Program-made: the position numbers and the translations under genes
In this document: one piece after another, positions 4,338 through 7,330 of the stretch
Layout of the letters: every line of letters starts with the position of its first letter
Numbering within the stretch: position 1 is the stretch's first letter
Assembly (NCBI GenBank): GCA_949948825.1
Contig: CATLIJ010000122.1
Location: 1-7,330 of the forward strand
Source: an uncultured Clostridiaceae bacterium
Lineage (GTDB): Bacteria > Bacillota > Clostridia > Lachnospirales > Lachnospiraceae
Direction of reading: 5' to 3'
DNA length: 7,330 bases
The notes under the pieces: model-generated
Seen by the model: only the letters and a program-made list of their open reading frames with translations
Told to the model about the DNA's origin: nothing
The model's database searches: none

Positions 4338-6689
4338 ATGAATAAGAACTGGAATAAGATTTTACTGCTACTGTTTTTCCTTTTGTTTATGACAGACTGC
4401 CCTCTTTTGGCACTTGCTGACTGGCAGCAGGAGACCGGATGGAGATATTATGATGAGTCTGGTAATGAGATCCGGGATCAGTGGGTTGAGGGGAAGGGTG
4501 GCAAAAGGTATTATATTGATGAAAATGGCTGGATGGTAAATGGCTGGTATGCCTTTGAAGATGGAAAACAGTATTTTTTTCGTGGGGATGGGGCTGCTGT
4601 GACCGGGCTGGCAGAGATAGATGGAAAGCTTTACTGGTTTGAAGAGGATGGAGCCGTATTTTTTGGAGAGAAGGTAATCCAGGATCAGACTTATCATTTC
4701 ACTCCGGAAGGAATGGAGGCGCCGAAGAGCAGGAAGGAGCTTCCCTCTTATCGGCGTTACAGCAAGGAAGGCCAGAGCATTGAGGAAGGGACGGAGACTG
4801 GAAGCGAGGCTCTCTATTTCCGCTGGCTGCCCATGATCCTTCTTCTTTTGTACAGCGGTTTTCTGGCGGCCAAGATGGGAAAAGGTGTGGATGACGGGAA
4901 AAAAAGAGAGGAGGAAGAAAAGCTTCGGCTTGTGCTTTCTGCAGCCAACGTGCTGGCAGTCAGCGGTCTGGTGAGTATTTACGGGCTGTTTGACGACCTG
5001 TTTTTTAACAAGACCTTGTGTTCGGTCATGGTTTTTCTTGTGTCCATGATATTGCTTCGGAAAGTGCTCCAGGATATAAGAAGGGACCGAAGAAGGGTTC
5101 TTTTCAGCTTTTTTCAGTCTTTTTTGCTGGCATTAACAGAAGTGGCGGGAATGGGGCTTCGGATTTTTGCCAATGACGAGCAGGTGCTTCGCTCTGTGAC
5201 CGGGCTTTTTTGGATGTTTCTCAGTGCAATTCCCCTGTCCTGTCTGGCAGAACCTTTCTTCTTTTTCCTGTTTGGGCTGGTAAAGGGAAAAGAGGAGAGG
5301 GAATGCCCGGAACCAAGGGAGGCAAACCGGGTTTTCTGGAAATCCTGGCTGGCTGTTTTTGGTGGTTATATTCCCTGCTTTCTTGCCTTTTTTCCAGGTC
5401 TGTACTGTTATGACATGATCTGGCAGTGGGCCATGTATGTGGACCGCAATTATAATACCCACCACCCGATTCTTCACTCGGTTCTTGGCGGCTGGCTTCT
5501 GGAGACGGGAAACCGGATTTTTGGTTCCTATAATGGCGGGGTGTTTCTTTACGCCCTGATTCAGCTGTTGATTTTTTCAGGATGCATTGCCTTTGGTCTT
5601 CGGTTTTTGTATAAAATAGGGATTTCAAAAAAGTGCCGTCTGGCGGTAATGGGATTTTATATTTTATATCCCTTTTTTCCGGTATTGGGAATCAGTACCA
5701 CCAAGGATGTGATTTTTGCAGGCTTGTTCCTGGTTGTTTTTATCGGTATCTGTGATATGGTAAATAACCGGGAGGTCTATAAAGGATGGCGTCTGGCAGT
5801 ATTTATTCTGTTTACGGTTTTAATGGGTCTGTACCGGAACAATGCAGTCTATGGACTTTTGTTTCTGGATGTATGCCTGTTTGCTGGCTTGGCAGCAGGG
5901 AAACGGCAGGGCCATAGGACCAGGATGGTTGGGAAGCTGGCGCTGGTGCTGCTTGTTTCGGTGATTGGAATCCAGGGAATGTTCACCACACTGCGAATCG
6001 GGTTTCATGCCAATAAGGGAAGTGTTGTGGAAATGCTCAGTGTCCCTTTCCAGCAGCTGGCCCGGACTTATGTGTTCCATAACCAGGAAATCGGGGAGGA
6101 GGACAAGGAAATTTTGTTCCGGTATATTCCGGAGGAGGCTTTGGGAGAGTATAAGTATTATCTCTCTGACCCGGTCAAGGGAGCTGTGAACAGCGAATAT
6201 CTGATGGATCATAAAAAAGATTTTATCCGGTTATGGGGGAAGCTTGGACTTCAGTATCCAAAGGAATATATTTTGGCTACTGTGTACAATACTTTTGGAA
6301 TCTGGTATTTGGGAGGTGATTCCAGCTGTTATGTGGAGTATAAAATGAGTCCTCCCTTTGACAGTGTGCGTTTGGTGGAGACTCACAGCCTGATTCCTCC
6401 TTTAAAGTTCCTATACAGCTGGTTTACGGATTTGAATATAAAACGATGGCTGCCAATTTTGTCCATTGTGTTTTATACATCCTTTTACGCATGGACAGTT
6501 GTGGTATGTACTGTGGTGATTGTGATGAAAAAGCAGTATATTTACCTTATTCTTCCCCTTTATCTGGCCGGTTATCTATTGACCCTTGCCCTGGGACCCT
6601 GTATGACCATGCGGTATATGCTGTCCGTAGTTTTGTGTACTCCCCTGCTTGTGCTGATTGTGTTCCGGGAAATGGGGAGGGAACCTTAA
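4338..6689 (+). CDS. Cell-wall-repeat-tethered DUF6020-like membrane protein, putative GT-C-type transferase
   Basis: A 783-residue protein with the same front end as its upstream neighbour: signal peptide 1-27 ending in a textbook LALA-D cleavage site, cell-wall-binding repeats at 35-125, a charged linker, and one helix at about 164-178 followed by a strongly charged cytoplasmic stretch (KKREEEEKLR). The remaining polytopic region is of another family and most resembles DUF6020: a loop FFPGLYCYD with Asp359, NTHHPILHS with His375, His376 and His380, and STTKDVIF with Lys456 and Asp457. The Asp in the first large outward loop and the following His pair are consistent with a GT-C-like enzyme acting outside the membrane on lipid-linked sugars, but no function can be assigned. 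A loop at about 575-660 is likely extracytoplasmic. The gene overlaps the converging gene by 4 nt, and no promoter of its own is visible. Confidence 0.72.
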   Translation: MNKNWNKILLLLFFLLFMTDCPLLALADWQQETGWRYYDESGNEIRDQWVEGKGGKRYYIDENGWMVNGWYAFEDGKQYFFRGDGAAVTGLAEIDGKLYWFEEDGAVFFGEKVIQDQTYHFTPEGMEAPKSRKELPSYRRYSKEGQSIEEGTETGSEALYFRWLPMILLLLYSGFLAAKMGKGVDDGKKREEEEKLRLVLSAANVLAVSGLVSIYGLFDDLFFNKTLCSVMVFLVSMILLRKVLQDIRRDRRRVLFSFFQSFLLALTEVAGMGLRIFANDEQVLRSVTGLFWMFLSAIPLSCLAEPFFFFLFGLVKGKEERECPEPREANRVFWKSWLAVFGGYIPCFLAFFPGLYCYDMIWQWAMYVDRNYNTHHPILHSVLGGWLLETGNRIFGSYNGGVFLYALIQLLIFSGCIAFGLRFLYKIGISKKCRLAVMGFYILYPFFPVLGISTTKDVIFAGLFLVVFIGICDMVNNREVYKGWRLAVFILFTVLMGLYRNNAVYGLLFLDVCLFAGLAAGKRQGHRTRMVGKLALVLLVSVIGIQGMFTTLRIGFHANKGSVVEMLSVPFQQLARTYVFHNQEIGEEDKEILFRYIPEEALGEYKYYLSDPVKGAVNSEYLMDHKKDFIRLWGKLGLQYPKEYILATVYNTFGIWYLGGDSSCYVEYKMSPPFDSVRLVETHSLIPPLKFLYSWFTDLNIKRWLPILSIVFYTSFYAWTVVVCTVVIVMKKQYIYLILPLYLAGYLLTLALGPCMTMRYMLSVVLCTPLLVLIVFREMGREP
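4440..4712 (+). repeat. Cell-wall-binding repeats, second copy
   Basis: Residues 35-125 of the second membrane protein. Units centre on residues 37, 58, 79, 99 and 120, the same positions as in the first protein. Shared residues include W29, W35, W49, G69-W70-Y71, E74-D75-G76, Y79-F80-F81, G90-L91-A92, F108-F109-G110 and HFTPEG (120-125). The two blocks are clearly paralogous. This copy lacks the extra Tyr-Tyr unit that follows in the first protein. Confidence 0.75.
6686..6689. other. Convergent genes sharing one TTAA as both stop codons
   Basis: The plus-strand gene ends with TAA at 6687-6689 and the minus-strand gene ends with TAA at 6688-6686. Both stops are read from the same palindromic TTAA. 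There is no intergenic space and no terminator hairpin with a T-run on either side, so 3' ends of the two transcripts probably overlap inside the opposing gene. Confidence 0.9.
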
Positions 6690-7330
6690 TAGATTCCCCG
6701 AATTCCCAAATCCGTATCCAGTGTGTTCATGTTGTAGAGAATGAGAACATCTGTGACATCTGGATGGTCACGGATATAGCTGGATGGCCCCCATTTGTAA
6801 TAGCGTGTGTCAAATACATGGATTTTCCGGAAATGATGCACAAGGAAGGGAACCATAGAATTGGCATAGCTGTCCTTAATCAGCACCAGTTCCCTTTGGG
6901 ACAGGGCATTTTCATTGGTAATTTCAATTAAGGGGTGCAGATTGTTGAGAAAAAGGGAATATTTATCCTTCTTCTTTGTATATTCCAGGTTGTACAGGCT
7001 GTCTGTAAGCTCATTGGTATCTTCATAGAACACAGACAGCTTATCCCTGGGATTCCGGTAAATGGTGATGGAGTCCCCTTTTTGGGTATTGTCATTGATC
7101 TTGGAGTAAATGGTTCCATAAAAGCAGTCTGTGACAAGCTCTGCTTCCAGATCTTTAAGGGAAATGGGAGAGATTCCGGTCTCCTGACAGAAAACCTGAT
7201 ATCCCACATAGGCTCCGTAGGTGGTCCAGTGATGGTCTGTCCGGTAGTAGAGGGGAGTCCTCTCTTTTTTGCTCATGTCCAGCAAAGCTTCACTGCAGTC
7301 TATGGCAGGAATGCCTGACGCAGCATAAAT
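6686..7330 (-). CDS. DHHW-family protein (SGNH/AlgJ-like), 5' end outside the window
   Basis: The last 214 residues of a protein that reads open to the window edge, so its start is missing; family members are usually near 400 residues, so about half is seen. The naming motif RTDHHWT is encoded at 7223-7240 (DHHW at 7226-7237). A second block, LIKDSYANSMVPFL, has its Ser at 6869-6871, followed by FDTRYY; this resembles the Ser block of SGNH hydrolases, with DHHW supplying Asp and His. Relatives in the AlgJ/AlgX group O-acetylate extracellular polysaccharides with an MBOAT acyl donor. No MBOAT gene is in view; it could lie just upstream on this strand. An in-frame TTG at 7283-7285 is not the real start, since conserved sequence (IYAASGIPAIDCSEAL) precedes it. 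Function as an acyltransferase is inference from family. Confidence 0.8.
   Translation of the reverse strand: MYAASGIPAIDCSEALLDMSKKERTPLYYRTDHHWTTYGAYVGYQVFCQETGISPISLKDLEAELVTDCFYGTIYSKINDNTQKGDSITIYRNPRDKLSVFYEDTNELTDSLYNLEYTKKKDKYSLFLNNLHPLIEITNENALSQRELVLIKDSYANSMVPFLVHHFRKIHVFDTRYYKWGPSSYIRDHPDVTDVLILYNMNTLDTDLGIRGIY

Noticed and set aside
6674..6699. GGGGA/TCCCC inverted repeat at the convergent junction as a bidirectional terminator.
   Set aside because: Only 5 bp with a loop of about 16 nt and no T-run on either strand.
6446..6931. Plus-strand ORF of 161 codons spanning the convergent junction.
   Set aside because: It runs out of frame through the end of the membrane gene and then antisense to the DHHW gene, whose motifs are clear. 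No ribosome site or recognisable domain.
6935..7318. Plus-strand ORF of 127 codons opposite the DHHW gene.
   Set aside because: It is antisense to conserved DHHW-family sequence and is best explained as a shadow.
1..7330. Mobile elements, CRISPR arrays, tRNA or rRNA genes.
   Set aside because: I saw no transposase, regularly spaced repeat-spacer pattern, or RNA gene signature on either strand.

Overview
The window looks like a chromosomal stretch of an anaerobic Firmicute, most likely Lachnospiraceae or a close clostridial relative. This rests on moderate GC, strong AGGAGG-type ribosome sites, genes packed on one strand, and protein families (small DRTGG protein, cysteine-rich PHP protein, cell-wall-binding repeats, DHHW protein) that are common together in that group. 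I ran no database search, so family calls come from motif recognition. I do not name a genus.

Region 1 (54-2004, plus strand) holds three tightly spaced genes that look like one operon: a 111-aa DRTGG-domain protein, a 238-aa PHP-type metal-dependent phosphoesterase, and a formate/nitrite-family channel. In clostridia the first two often sit in loci around [FeFe]-hydrogenase and anti-sigma-type ATPases. A formate/nitrite-type channel beside them fits fermentative redox or formate metabolism, but that link is inference.

Region 2 (about 1940-2130) is the boundary. It holds a long 14+5 bp hairpin without a U-tract, an extended -10 promoter (TGTTATAAT) lying on the hairpin's 3' arm, and three copies of an AACAGTTC half-site, two of which flank that -10. 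Alternating TCAGAC/GTCTGA blocks also allow competing RNA structures.

Region 3 (2131-6689, plus strand) is the most unusual part. Two consecutive genes each encode a signal peptide, a block of aromatic/glycine cell-wall-binding repeats, one transmembrane helix, and then a large polytopic membrane domain. The first 125 residues of the two proteins align without a gap (47 of 97 positions identical over residues 29-125 by hand count), while the membrane domains belong to different families: a YfhO/PTPS-related GT-C-like protein and a DUF6020-like protein. This looks like one surface-anchoring module joined to two different putative extracytoplasmic glycosyltransferases.

Region 4 (6686-7330, minus strand) is the 3' part of a DHHW-family (SGNH/AlgJ-like) protein that converges on the second membrane gene. 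Their stop codons share the same TTAA. Together, regions 3 and 4 suggest a locus that modifies a cell-surface glycan with sugars and perhaps acyl groups. That function is a hypothesis.
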